Origin: Paludibacteraceae bacterium
GTDB taxonomy: Bacteria; Bacteroidota; Bacteroidia; Bacteroidales; Paludibacteraceae
Assembly (NCBI GenBank): GCA_017439235.1
Contig: JAFSJN010000013.1
Span: forward strand, 1-64,000
Direction: 5' to 3'
Length of the DNA stretch: 64,000 nt
In this document: positions 1 to 8,426 of the stretch, piece by piece
Layout: each line of letters starts with the position of its first letter
Numbering within the stretch: position 1 is the first letter of the stretch
Notes under the pieces: generated by a model
Told to the model about the DNA's origin: nothing
The model's database searches: none
What the model saw: the letters and a program-made list of their open reading frames with translations, nothing else
Position numbers and translations under genes: made by a program

Positions 1-37
1 ACAGTTCAGTAGCGGGAGCATTATAAGTCTTTTTCAT
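1..37 (-). CDS. Short MKKTY-type peptide, N-terminus only (runs off the window)
   Basis: The first twelve codons of a minus-strand gene are visible and read MKKTYNAPATEL. An alternative in-frame ATG three codons upstream (position 46) would add MTI. The pattern M-K-K-x-Y-x-x-P resembles the complete small peptide at 1217-1372, and it likewise follows a gene for a secreted protein. Very short proteins starting this way are common in Bacteroidales and have no established function. The rest lies outside the window, so length and C-terminus are unknown. Confidence 0.55.
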   Translation of the reverse strand, partial: MKKTYNAPATEL

Positions 38-87
38 AATTGTCATAATTTTTAAGTTAGCGATATTCAATCTTAACGTGTCAATTA

Positions 88-1179
88 TCAATTGACTTTT
101 TGTCCCTGGAGGTTATAGATGTTGTCACCACGGCGGATGTATATTTTTCCATCCTCCATGAACTTCTCGGCCTTAACGGTAGCTTCCACCTCGCGCACGT
201 CGGTAGGCTGAGCAACGCGGATAGCGATGCGAGCAGGAGCACCGGCAGAGATTGCGATAGGCAGATAAGCCTTACCTGCGGGAATAGCTTCCGTACCTAC
301 GTATTGATAGAGGGCAGTAGTGCCGCCTACGTTACGGAGAGTATAGATAGCGTCAGTAATATCGGCAGGGTCGGTGGCGATAGTGCAACCTACGATCTGG
401 TTATCAGTGAGGGCGGGAGCCGAAGCGGCAGCAGAGAAGTAGTAGGTAGTATTAGCAGCACCATGAACGAATACGCCGGCGCCGGCAGGGATAGCAGTTA
501 CTTCAGTGAGGTCAACAACCATATTGTCGGGATCAGTAGTATTCAGCGCGCCTTTGTAGGCAGTGAGACCGGCAGGATAAGCCGGAGCCACGTCAGCCGT
601 ATAAGCGAACGAAGCCCATCCGTCTGCATTGGTAGTAACGGAAGTTACGAAAGCAGCAGGATTGTAGTTGAGGACGAAACGGTCAGCGATAACGCAGTTC
701 TCGCCTTCTACATAGTTAGCTTCGTTTTGGAGGGTGAAGCTATAACCATCAACACCGGTGATGGTGTTTAAGTTGATAGTTACAGGTGCTCCACCGCCAT
801 CAGGACGCAGGTCGGTAAGATAAACATCTTCTACGTGGCTGGCGCCGAACTCAACGAAGAACTCATAGTTCTGCTTAGCAGCAGCTTCGCGACTAGTAAC
901 AACTACTACAGGTACGTTGACAAATTCAGGAGCATACAAGGCCATGTAGTTGCCACCCTGATATTGTACGTACAAGCCGATATTGCTGGCATTACCCAAC
1001 TCAGCAGCGTACGATGCGCATGAAGCGGCGTTAAACGGACTATAGGAGTTGCCGGCAGCCATTTCGGCATAAACCTCTTTGGTATCGGTTTCCAAATAGA
1101 GCGTGAACTGTGAATTGATTGCAGCGAACATGCTAATGGTACTAACCAAAGCAAGTGCAAGAGCAAAAATCTTTTTCAT
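88..1179 (-). CDS. Secreted Bacteroidales protein with a GQ-x-V C-terminal tail
   Basis: This 363-residue protein starts with a clear signal peptide (MKKIFALALALVSTISMFAA), so it is exported. I recognise no enzyme motif. Residues about 180-260 contain a segment with TTNADGWASFAY, GLTAYKG, LTEVTAIPAGAGVFVHG, a style of beta-rich unit seen in many secreted Bacteroidales proteins, where a value is given as an 'AIPAG' turn. The last residues read GKIYIRR-x-x-x-IYNLQGQKVN and stop. They resemble two strands of the type A sorting tail of type IX secretion, but in reversed order. The gene lies 37 nt after the peptide gene at 1217-1372 and is followed by a second small peptide gene, so the four minus-strand genes here are probably one transcription unit. 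The function is unknown; a surface or adhesion role is a guess. Confidence 0.8.
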   Translation of the reverse strand: MKKIFALALALVSTISMFAAINSQFTLYLETDTKEVYAEMAAGNSYSPFNAASCASYAAELGNASNIGLYVQYQGGNYMALYAPEFVNVPVVVVTSREAAAKQNYEFFVEFGASHVEDVYLTDLRPDGGGAPVTINLNTITGVDGYSFTLQNEANYVEGENCVIADRFVLNYNPAAFVTSVTTNADGWASFAYTADVAPAYPAGLTAYKGALNTTDPDNMVVDLTEVTAIPAGAGVFVHGAANTTYYFSAAASAPALTDNQIVGCTIATDPADITDAIYTLRNVGGTTALYQYVGTEAIPAGKAYLPIAISAGAPARIAIRVAQPTDVREVEATVKAEKFMEDGKIYIRRGDNIYNLQGQKVN

Positions 1180-1216
1180 ATCAGTATTGTATTATGTAAA
1201 TACGTTAATAGGTTTA

Positions 1217-1372
1217 TTAGATGTATAACTTGCGTCCGGGAGCCATAACCGGATTATTCATGCCTTTATCATCAGGGGTCCCCTGGATATTACCGCTCGG
1301 AGAGCCGGTCATAAGCATAACTGCTCCTATTACGGGAGTAACATTAACAAGTGGTGTTTGATACATTTTCAT
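1217..1372 (-). CDS. 51-residue MK-Y-P peptide of unknown function
   Basis: The chosen start is the ATG at 1372, giving MKMYQTPLVNVTPVIGAVML and then an M-T-G-S-P-S-G segment and a polar tail ending RKLYI. A longer reading from 1435 adds 21 residues with no resemblance to the family, so it is rejected. It sits between two secreted-protein genes: 66 nt after the 1641-residue gene and 37 nt before the 363-residue gene. Bacteroidales genomes carry many short proteins with M-K-x-Y-x-x-P near the start, then hydrophobic residues and a G-S turn. None has a firmly assigned role that I know of. It could be a structural peptide, a RiPP-like precursor or a surface protein, and no modification enzyme is nearby. 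Confidence 0.6.
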   Translation of the reverse strand: MKMYQTPLVNVTPVIGAVMLMTGSPSGNIQGTPDDKGMNNPVMAPGRKLYI

Positions 1373-1438
1373 CTTTTCATTTTTAAGATTGTTCTCTGCT
1401 GCCCTCCGGCATTTACCGGAGAGCAACAGCAACAATGA

Positions 1439-4400
1439 TTATTTTACATTCTGTCCTTGTACAGTATACCACTTATTATCGCGCAAGATGTAGAGAGTAC
1501 CGTTCTTGAGCACTTTCTGCTGAACAGAAGCGGCGTTCTCGAGATCTTCGATGTTGGTAGTAACCTTATCGGCAGCTACGATTTGGAAGCGAGCGGGAAC
1601 GGTTGTGTTAGCCTCCTGCGAGAAGGTATAGGTAGCACCTTCTGTCATCTTGATGACCTGGCCGGTCAATACATCGCGGAGCGAATATTGTTCGCCGTTG
1701 AGGTTATCGAAGCCGAGTGTATATTCAGTCTCGTTGCCCGAACGGAAAGCGATAGTCATATTAACAATTTCGTCAGAAGCCACAGCGGCCATATCGCCGT
1801 TTTCGGTAGTTACATAGAGGTTGAGACCGTTGTTCATCCATTTGCTGGCATCTGCGCCGTTATCGAAGGCAGCAGAGTAAGCGTTATTGCGGATGAAGCT
1901 AACTTCGTCCTCTTGTTTCTGACCAGCTACATAAACGGTAAAGCGGTCTTCGTTAGCAGCTACGCGCTCAGGAGCGGGAGTAACAGGAACCAGATTATAT
2001 TTCGGGTTGCCCCAGATAGCCGTTGAATAGTCAACTGTTGTATTGCTCTGACCTTCAGCGAATGTATTCATCAAGAATGCCTGCATGGAGCGGATGTCGG
2101 TAATGAACTCATGACGAGCCTTACGAGTGCCATAGTATATAGTACCATAATTGGTCTCTGTTATAGCTTTGAAGGCATCAGCATAGTAGTCGTAAATCCA
2201 GATGGTCTTCTGCATATTCTCGCCGAAGCTTTGGAGGAATTTCTTGATGTCGATGTCGCCAGTATAACTATTACCGAAGAAACCGAAGCCGCTTTGTGCG
2301 AACTCGTAATTCTTATCTGCATTACCAACGATGTTACCTTCGAATACATAGGTTACACCAGCGTTCAACGAGTTGTTGGACAACTGATAACCCTTGAACG
2401 GCTTCATATCTTTGAATCGATCCAAACCTACCCAATCTTGCTGAGCATCGCTCCATCCATAGAGACCTTGCTGGAATGCACCACCGTCGTAAGTTACAAT
2501 ACCTGTAGTGCCGCCTTCGATAGAGAAAGTAGTCTCTTCGCCATCAATAGTCGGGATAGCGAAACGCTCCCAGAGATATTCATTAGCAGCAACTTGTTTA
2601 CATTTAGTAACGAGTTTGATGGTAGCCTTTGGCTGGGTGTTCTCTGTTACTTCCGGTTGGAGCAGGAACACACCTTGATCTTCCTCAGTAGCCTCGATAA
2701 CCAGTGCCTCTTCTTCGGTAGTAACTAAACCGGCAGAACCTACGGTTACAATAGCACCCGGTTCAACTACGAGTTGACCACCGTTAGCGATGTTCACACC
2801 ACCTTCACCTACGGTCAGGGTTGTACCAGTCTCAACCGTCAGCTTAGCATCATTCCCAATGAAAATCTGCTCTGCAACAGCGTCATTGATACCATTGTTC
2901 TTGTTGGCATCTCCACTAATCACAATTTCCTTTTCTGCAGGAATAGTTACAATTGTGGTAGCTACAGGAACTTCATCTGTATTGGTAGAGGCTTTATCTG
3001 CATCCCACGTAGAACTCTGCTGCCAAGGAATAGTAGTTGCGTTAGGATCAACGATTTGAACATCATCGCTCTCACTTACTACTTTCCAACGATATCCTGC
3101 TTCAAATTCATCTGCATCATCGCCTGCATTCTCAACTGCCACATAAACGTATCCTGCAGGAAGCGGACCAAAACCACCGTTCAAAGCAGCTGAATACCAA
3201 GCCGAAGTTTCAGCGACAGACATTGGGAAGAGAATTTCTTCAGCAGATGCTGTAGCTTGATCAACATACATCTTGTCTGTCAAGTAACAGCCTGCATAGA
3301 TATTTACTATACCGAAGGTTCTACCCTCATCCAGGTCACCAACGTGTGCGGCATAATTAGCACGCGGAGATTTCATCTTCGTGTTCTTAACCGAAACCAT
3401 CGAGTTAGTAGCAACTACAAGAGCACCATTAGCGTCTTCAAGATTCTCAGAATTCTCGGTAATGAGTTCACAACCATCGATATCCAGAACACCTTTCTCA
3501 TCTTTACAGATAACTGCGCCATGAACACCGGTAACAGTTGCGTTGATCAGCGACATCGTACCTGCGTTTGCGATAGCATAGCCGTAGTGGTGGTAACGCT
3601 CAACAAACGAGAGATACTCACCGGTTTCAATAGATGCGCTTGAACTATACTCACCACCCTTGATAGTTACATTACCTGCACAGTTATCTACAGCGTAGCA
3701 ACCAGCATCGAAGATAGCGTTTGTTAATTTAACTGTACCACCGTTGTTGCGTACGATATAGGAAGAAGATATCTGAATTTCAGTAACATCATTTGAATAA
3801 GTGATATTCTCTGCTTGCTGCTGAGTTGTCTTATAGGTACCATCGTTGATGCTCAGTTCACCACCTTCGTTTACATTGAAGCCGTTGCCCTTCTTCGAGA
3901 TAATCTTACTACCGCTATCAGTACCATCAATATTCAAAGTACCATTAACAATCAACTTATCTGCCGAACGACCGTTTACAGTCAATACGTGACCATTCAG
4001 GTCAAGATTACAAGTATATCCAGCATCTATGTAAAGCGGAGAGTTAACCGTCAAAGTGTAGTCTTTCAATAATTGGATATTAATGTTTGTACTCCAACCT
4101 TCGTGAATGAAATAATTGAGAATATCGCTCATCTTACGAACATAGGTGCTAGTTCCAATCAGTGCGATAGGATCAGCCTCGGTGATTTCCCACCAACCGC
4201 CATTATTATTCATTGTATAACCAGCTTCTGCAACCTCAACAACCATACCATTGCCCGGGCCAAAACTCGGGATATACACAACTGGTTTTTTACTAAAGCG
4301 CGCTGTTGATGTTCCCGGAATACTGAATGTTTCTGGGTTATTGGTTTGAGCAACAATAATCGAGTCTGTTCCAGTCGTTTCGTACGAACCGCTTGCAAAA

Positions 4401-6364
4401 ATTACTTGAACATACGGATCGTTGTTATTTGTCATAACTACGGATTTTACCGCTGTAACAGTGTTGTTCGACAAAGTAACAATTCCCGCATTGAATATCA
4501 TTGCAAATGCACTGCGATTAAAATAATTAGAATTTGCTTGAGAGTAATCTCCGGATACATTGATGTTACAATTAGAAATGCTCAAAGGTTTACTGATGTA
4601 TGATTCTGCATCTTCAGCCAGATCTTCGTATGATCCCCATCCTCCATCAATACGGATAGCTGTAGCAACCGAATTAATGGTTAAATTTTCAATTGTAGTA
4701 GTTGTTCCTCTGTATACCAAATAGATTGCTGCATATTCGGAAGATGTTTGGGAGGAGTTATTGATTGCTCCGCCTGTGAGAGATAATACATCAAAGGCAT
4801 AATTATGTCCTCTAATACCTCCGGCAGTAAAGTTAGCCAAACCACCATCCATATATAATTTAGCGGTGTTCGCTGCTGAAGTTATAGAAGAAGCATTCAA
4901 TACACCTCCATGGATATTCATCGTACCGGAGAGATTAACAGAATAAGTGCTATTTAAGGTACCGCTATTCAGCGTAAGTGTTTTTCCGGAAGCAATGTTA
5001 GCAGAATTAAGTGTTACATTTGCGCCATCTACCGTTATATTACCATTAGCATCAATTTTCTTGTATGTACCAGCGTTAAAATTAGCAGTCGAACCACTTA
5101 CTACATCAACCAAACCATAGAACGTTTGTCCTGCGTTGCTAAAAGTTACTTCTGCGTCAGCTGCAAGGGAAATCTTTCCTCTATAGTCACTCTGAGCGGA
5201 TACTTTAACAGCTTTATTAAGGTTGATTGCGCCACTCAAAGTGCAGTTTTCCAACAATCGCAAAGAGTCACCATCTGCTGTACGAGCATCATTGTATAAT
5301 GCCATAAAATCTGTACCGGTTAAACCGAATCCCTTAGTGACATTTACTAAGGTATAAGTATTAACAGTCCAAGTTCCATTACCATTATTAGTAGCATAGT
5401 ATTCGGCGGCCAGATAATCAGAAGGATCAAAATTCATTGTTCCACCCGTAATTTGTAAGGAGGCAGGAGTGTTACTTCCATTTGCAGGGGCATATATTCC
5501 GTTTGATATAGTTAACTTGGAATTACCGGAATATGTAACTATACCTGTATAATTAGAATTACTGCCCAAAGATAAGGTTCCACCATTAACATCTACGTTT
5601 CCTGAATAAGCAGAAGATAAAGATAATGTACCCGCACCTATAGACAACGATTCACTAACGATAGAACCTCCATTATAAAAGTAAATTGCACCTTTCCAAT
5701 CATTATCAACAATAATATCACCTGTGAGGTTTCCTGATATAGTTAAAGACGCATTATTGGCAAGAGTAATATCACCAGATACAGTAATGTTTTTAGGGAT
5801 TGTTATTCCACCTGTATACGTGTTTACATTAAAACCTGCTGAAATTTCATCTCCACTGGAAAAGCCTTCAATTTTTGCTCCACCATTCCACCACTTATTA
5901 CTAACTTCCGAAACTAATCCTATATTACCTGCCAAGCCATTAGTACCTTTCTTCAACGAAAGATTACTACCATTTGCTTTCAAAATAATATTGCCTCTAA
6001 AAGTGCCATTTTGAAGAACAATATTACTATTAGAAGCACTTGAACATCCTGTAACTTCAATATCCTTTTCCAATTCGAATCCACCCAGATCAAAGGTAAC
6101 ATAAATTTTATTGGAGCTACTTCCTGCTGCACTTAAATCTATGGCAATAGCATCACCTGTTGTTTCGTTTGAAGTTAATGTAACGGTGATGTTTGATCCA
6201 CTTTTAAGTTTTGCATTAGCATAGACATCACTGTTTGTCAGCGCAGCGTTTAAATTGGGATAATCAGACCCATCGGACGATCCAACGGAGTAAGAGAAGT
6301 CTGTACCCCACGCCATAACGCATGTACAAAGCGTCATTAGCGGAATTAGAAAAAATCTTTTCAT
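1439..6364 (-). CDS. Giant secreted beta-helix surface protein (1641 aa)
   Basis: A signal peptide (MKRFFLIPLMTLCTCVMAWG) shows export. Residues about 30-1000 are rich in short hydrophobic strands alternating with N, G, S and T turns (for example ISGNLTGDI, LTLNSGTLNS, VNGTLNIDG), the look of a right-handed parallel beta-helix like adhesins and pectate lyases. Residues about 1180-1260 contain VGEGGVNIANGGQLVVEPGA-type rungs. The last 300 residues look like globular sandwich domains. The protein ends with GTLYILR-x-x-x-WYTVQGQNVK, matching the tail of the protein at 88-1179. No catalytic motif is evident, so a surface adhesin or carbohydrate-interacting role is inferred. The N-terminal half of the gene is visibly richer in A and T than its C-terminal third, which could reflect repeat turnover or a mosaic origin. 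Confidence 0.8.
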   Translation of the reverse strand: MKRFFLIPLMTLCTCVMAWGTDFSYSVGSSDGSDYPNLNAALTNSDVYANAKLKSGSNITVTLTSNETTGDAIAIDLSAAGSSSNKIYVTFDLGGFELEKDIEVTGCSSASNSNIVLQNGTFRGNIILKANGSNLSLKKGTNGLAGNIGLVSEVSNKWWNGGAKIEGFSSGDEISAGFNVNTYTGGITIPKNITVSGDITLANNASLTISGNLTGDIIVDNDWKGAIYFYNGGSIVSESLSIGAGTLSLSSAYSGNVDVNGGTLSLGSNSNYTGIVTYSGNSKLTISNGIYAPANGSNTPASLQITGGTMNFDPSDYLAAEYYATNNGNGTWTVNTYTLVNVTKGFGLTGTDFMALYNDARTADGDSLRLLENCTLSGAINLNKAVKVSAQSDYRGKISLAADAEVTFSNAGQTFYGLVDVVSGSTANFNAGTYKKIDANGNITVDGANVTLNSANIASGKTLTLNSGTLNSTYSVNLSGTMNIHGGVLNASSITSAANTAKLYMDGGLANFTAGGIRGHNYAFDVLSLTGGAINNSSQTSSEYAAIYLVYRGTTTTIENLTINSVATAIRIDGGWGSYEDLAEDAESYISKPLSISNCNINVSGDYSQANSNYFNRSAFAMIFNAGIVTLSNNTVTAVKSVVMTNNNDPYVQVIFASGSYETTGTDSIIVAQTNNPETFSIPGTSTARFSKKPVVYIPSFGPGNGMVVEVAEAGYTMNNNGGWWEITEADPIALIGTSTYVRKMSDILNYFIHEGWSTNINIQLLKDYTLTVNSPLYIDAGYTCNLDLNGHVLTVNGRSADKLIVNGTLNIDGTDSGSKIISKKGNGFNVNEGGELSINDGTYKTTQQQAENITYSNDVTEIQISSSYIVRNNGGTVKLTNAIFDAGCYAVDNCAGNVTIKGGEYSSSASIETGEYLSFVERYHHYGYAIANAGTMSLINATVTGVHGAVICKDEKGVLDIDGCELITENSENLEDANGALVVATNSMVSVKNTKMKSPRANYAAHVGDLDEGRTFGIVNIYAGCYLTDKMYVDQATASAEEILFPMSVAETSAWYSAALNGGFGPLPAGYVYVAVENAGDDADEFEAGYRWKVVSESDDVQIVDPNATTIPWQQSSTWDADKASTNTDEVPVATTIVTIPAEKEIVISGDANKNNGINDAVAEQIFIGNDAKLTVETGTTLTVGEGGVNIANGGQLVVEPGAIVTVGSAGLVTTEEEALVIEATEEDQGVFLLQPEVTENTQPKATIKLVTKCKQVAANEYLWERFAIPTIDGEETTFSIEGGTTGIVTYDGGAFQQGLYGWSDAQQDWVGLDRFKDMKPFKGYQLSNNSLNAGVTYVFEGNIVGNADKNYEFAQSGFGFFGNSYTGDIDIKKFLQSFGENMQKTIWIYDYYADAFKAITETNYGTIYYGTRKARHEFITDIRSMQAFLMNTFAEGQSNTTVDYSTAIWGNPKYNLVPVTPAPERVAANEDRFTVYVAGQKQEDEVSFIRNNAYSAAFDNGADASKWMNNGLNLYVTTENGDMAAVASDEIVNMTIAFRSGNETEYTLGFDNLNGEQYSLRDVLTGQVIKMTEGATYTFSQEANTTVPARFQIVAADKVTTNIEDLENAASVQQKVLKNGTLYILRDNKWYTVQGQNVK

Positions 6365-6401
6365 AAATTTAAAAATTTAAATTTCTGGAGCTTCGGCGTC
6401 A

Positions 6402-6430
6402 TCGAGTCGGGTAAGCAAGCTTACACTCGA
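6402..6430 (-). promoter_or_regulatory. Long hairpin in the leader of the 1641-aa gene
   Basis: TCGAGT (6402-6407) pairs with ACTCGA (6425-6430), and GTAAGC (6411-6416) with GCTTAC (6419-6424). This leaves a CGG bulge and a two-base apex. The arms are exact and lie 38-66 nt upstream of the start codon, so the structure would be in the 5' leader. There is no U-run, so it is not a simple terminator. An mRNA-stability or protein-binding role is inferred. Confidence 0.5.
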
Positions 6431-6526
6431 TTAGCACGAACCTTCATCATTTTTTTGTTAATACTGTGAGCCTTGCGGCTCGGTTAATTATAAATTGGTT
6501 TTGTTGTTTTTATCTATGTATCTGGT

Positions 6527-6558
6527 CTACTGGTCTACTAGTCTACTGGTCTACTAGT
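6527..6558. repeat. 8-nt tandem repeat (two 16-nt copies)
   Basis: CTACTGGT and CTACTAGT alternate four times without error, giving two identical 16-nt units. The tract is intergenic. It differs from the heptamer tracts of this window in having a period of 8. Confidence 0.85.
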
Positions 6559-6582
6559 CATATAGGCGATCATAGACGACGA

Positions 6583-6633
6583 AAAAGCGGTAATCCGCTT
6601 TGAGTGTTTCCACTCTATTGGATTACCGCTTTT
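6583..6633 (-). terminator. Terminator of the ATPase gene
   Basis: A 14-bp perfect stem pairs 6583-6596 with 6620-6633 (AAAAGCGGTAATCC and its complement). Inside it GAGTG (6602-6606) can pair with CACTC (6611-6615). On the minus strand the stem ends in a T-run 27 nt after the ATPase stop codon. The A/T flanks make it usable in both directions. Confidence 0.75.
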
Positions 6634-6659
6634 GTAAAAATAGTTATATATTATGTTAC

Positions 6660-7847
6660 TTAATAGAGGAAGCCGAACAGCCAGAGAGGAATCTTGTTGC
6701 CAAACCCTACATCAATACCATCTGCAATAACATAGCTCTCCGGCATATTGGCAATCTGACCATAGCCTTTGGTCTTGCCACCAACTTCAAAGATATAGGT
6801 ATTATCAATCAACAAGTCGCCTTTGGCAGGCATAGCCAGTCTATGCGAGCATAGCATGTTGGACATAAATGTCTCGCGCAACGTACCTGTATCCGTGTTT
6901 GGCGATAAGGCATACATCAAGTTGGTATTGTCAAATAATATTTTTTCGGGTTTCTGCAGCCTCTTCATACCAGTGGGTTTCTGGTATAAACGTCTTATCA
7001 GTCCGGCTTTCTGGAGCAAATCCAGCATTTTATAGACACTATCTCTGGAGGCTCCTAATTTGGTTGCCAAATCAGACACATTCAGCGTAAAAGGATTCAA
7101 CTCGGCTAAGATACCCAATAACACTTTTGTCTTATATACCAACTCATAAGAGACTTTCTCTACTGCGGGTATCTCGACATTTATTATCCAATCCACCTCT
7201 TCTTCCAAACGCGCGGCAAAGCCATCGCCTTCTTCTTTGTAGAACGGGTAATAACCATGTTCCAGATATTGCTCAAAATACTTCTGTATCGGCAGTTGGT
7301 TTGTCAGATGCGCAGCTATCGTTTGATGGGTGGAAAGAATTTCATTGAATGGGATAGCGGGCAGTTGCGCCAGATGCTCAAACTCCAGATATTCTCTGAA
7401 ACTCATTCCCTGCATCGTGTAAACACGGCAACGGCGTGACAAATCTGCATCCGTTGAACTCAGTTGCAGCATGGAAGAGCCGGTGAGCACGATATGCAAT
7501 TTAGGGAAAGCATCATAGATCTCTTTAATCTGCCTGTCCCAGCCGACATATTTATGCACCTCATCCAAATACAAATGGGTTACGCCATGCGAAACAAGGA
7601 ACTCCGCCAAATCAACAAGCGTGTGGGTGGCAAACCAAGATGTATCTACTGAGGCATAAAAAGCTTTGGATGTATCCTCAAAAGTCCGTTTGATATGCTG
7701 CAAGAGCATGGTGGTCTTGCCTACACCTTTAGGACCTTTCAGTAAAATCAACCTGTTTCCCCAATTGATTTCCCGATAGATATACCTTGTAAAATCAAGG
7801 GTTGTATCATCCAATAATTGCTTGTACCGTTGGTTTAATCTTTGCAT
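6660..7847 (-). CDS. AAA ATPase with DUF4143-like C-terminal domain
   Basis: The 395-residue protein has a Walker A motif GPKGVGKTT at about residues 39-47, a Walker B segment HLYLDEVH at about 91-98, and a sensor-like VLTGSSML at about 119-126. The C-terminal half (from about 220) holds a winged-helix-like segment (DLATKLGASRDSVYKMLDLL) and the arrangement typical of the DUF4143 family. These orphan ATPases are abundant in Bacteroidetes and other gut bacteria, usually as single genes, and their physiological role is not settled. The gene stands alone with its own promoter (7943-7974) and terminator (6583-6633). A final LFGFLY tail follows a conserved region containing FEVGGKTKG, which resembles the nuclease-like fold noted in the family. 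I see no toxin or antitoxin partner. Confidence 0.85.
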   Translation of the reverse strand: MQRLNQRYKQLLDDTTLDFTRYIYREINWGNRLILLKGPKGVGKTTMLLQHIKRTFEDTSKAFYASVDTSWFATHTLVDLAEFLVSHGVTHLYLDEVHKYVGWDRQIKEIYDAFPKLHIVLTGSSMLQLSSTDADLSRRCRVYTMQGMSFREYLEFEHLAQLPAIPFNEILSTHQTIAAHLTNQLPIQKYFEQYLEHGYYPFYKEEGDGFAARLEEEVDWIINVEIPAVEKVSYELVYKTKVLLGILAELNPFTLNVSDLATKLGASRDSVYKMLDLLQKAGLIRRLYQKPTGMKRLQKPEKILFDNTNLMYALSPNTDTGTLRETFMSNMLCSHRLAMPAKGDLLIDNTYIFEVGGKTKGYGQIANMPESYVIADGIDVGFGNKIPLWLFGFLY

Positions 7848-7942
7848 AGATGTCGTTTACTTTAGTCAAAAATGAACTTATTTTGACGATTGCAAAAGAC
7901 AAATTAGTTTGTATTTTGTCTATTCAAAAAGTCAAATTCGAC

Positions 7943-7974
7943 GCAAAGGTACAACTTTTTTCTGATATACGCAA
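7943..7974 (-). promoter_or_regulatory. Promoter of the ATPase gene
   Basis: On the minus strand TACCTTTG (7944-7951) fits the Bacteroidetes -7 consensus TAnnTTTG. A TTG (7972-7974) lies 20 nt upstream as the -33 element. The start codon at 7847 is about 90 nt downstream. Confidence 0.65.
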
Positions 7975-8054
7975 GTTTTCGAGCAACTTTTTTACTTTTG
8001 TCGCTCATTTTTACGGTAATCCAATATGTCAAAGATCATAAACATATCAAAAAA

Positions 8055-8082
8055 GCGGGCACTTCAAGATCGAAGCACCCGC
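8055..8082 (-). terminator. Second terminator downstream of the candidate RNA
   Basis: GCGGGTGCTTC pairs with GAAGTGCCCGC across a GATCTT loop, using two G-U wobbles that exist only in the minus-strand transcript. Six Ts follow. The plus-strand transcript would have two mismatches in the stem, so the signal is directional. Confidence 0.75.
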
Positions 8083-8093
8083 AAACTATATGC

Positions 8094-8421
8094 AAAAATA
8101 AAAGCGGGACTGCAATCTTGCCGTTCCACTTACAGAGGCTCTGGTACTGCCTTTCGTTACAAACAGCAACACCGTAGCCCACGCCGTACGTATATATAAT
8201 ATGGTACACGCAGACGCGCGTACGCACTAAATACATACCATAGGCATCTTAGTGTCGCAATGTTTTGTAACTCTTTTGTGAAATTTACCAGATTTCTGTA
8301 AGTCAAAACAAAGCGCGTAAGACGCTATTTATCATGTCCTTGCACCCCACCCGCACTAATAGGACACTTCCCTGACGTGAGCTCAAAAAAAAGTAAATCT
8401 CACGTAGTACGGATAGAAATA
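8094..8421 (-). ncRNA. Candidate structured non-coding RNA, about 330 nt
   Basis: No plausible protein lies here, yet the minus strand is full of pairings. 5' to 3' they are: ACGTGAG/CTCACGT with a T-rich loop (8405-8373); TGTCCT/AGGACA (8364-8334); a short AGCG/CGCT hairpin; a long-range rod in which GTTACAAAAC (8271-8262) pairs with GTTTGTAAC (8164-8156) and GCGACAC with GTGTTGC just inside; AGGC/GCCT; and a terminator-like hairpin (8129-8104) followed by a T-rich run. A promoter-like TATCTTAG (8434-8427) with TTTG (8457-8454) 19 nt upstream would start transcription near 8421. I found no tmRNA, RNase P or SRP signature. 6S RNA or the Bacteroidales-1 motif are identities to test. Boundaries are inferred. 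Confidence 0.5.
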
Positions 8422-8426
8422 CGGCG

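Larger units (their letters stand above)
6365..6659. other. Gene-free region: leader of the 1641-aa gene plus an 8-nt repeat
   Basis: No coding sequence is supported here. Directly beside the start codon of the 1641-residue gene (6362-6384) is a short 7-nt-period run, in coding direction AATTTAA, ATTTTTA, AATTTAT. Further upstream are a long hairpin (6402-6430), a smaller GAGCC/GGCTC hairpin near 6471-6486, an 8-nt tandem repeat (6527-6558) and the terminator of the ATPase gene (6583-6633). I could not find a convincing TAnnTTTG promoter for the 1641-residue gene. Confidence 0.6.

Noticed and set aside
80-96. Inverted repeat GTCAATT-ATC-AATTGAC at the stop of the 363-aa gene considered as a terminator
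   Set aside because: The stem is short and A/T-rich with no T-run after it on the minus strand, and the next peptide gene follows at once.
8036-8236. 66-codon minus-strand frame in the candidate RNA region
   Set aside because: It crosses two terminator hairpins and has an unlikely composition; the region is better explained as RNA structure.
8094-8421. tmRNA, RNase P RNA or SRP RNA
   Set aside because: I looked for the tmRNA alanyl-acceptor end, the RNase P GAGGAAAGTCC core and the SRP GGAAGCAG-type loop on both strands and found none.
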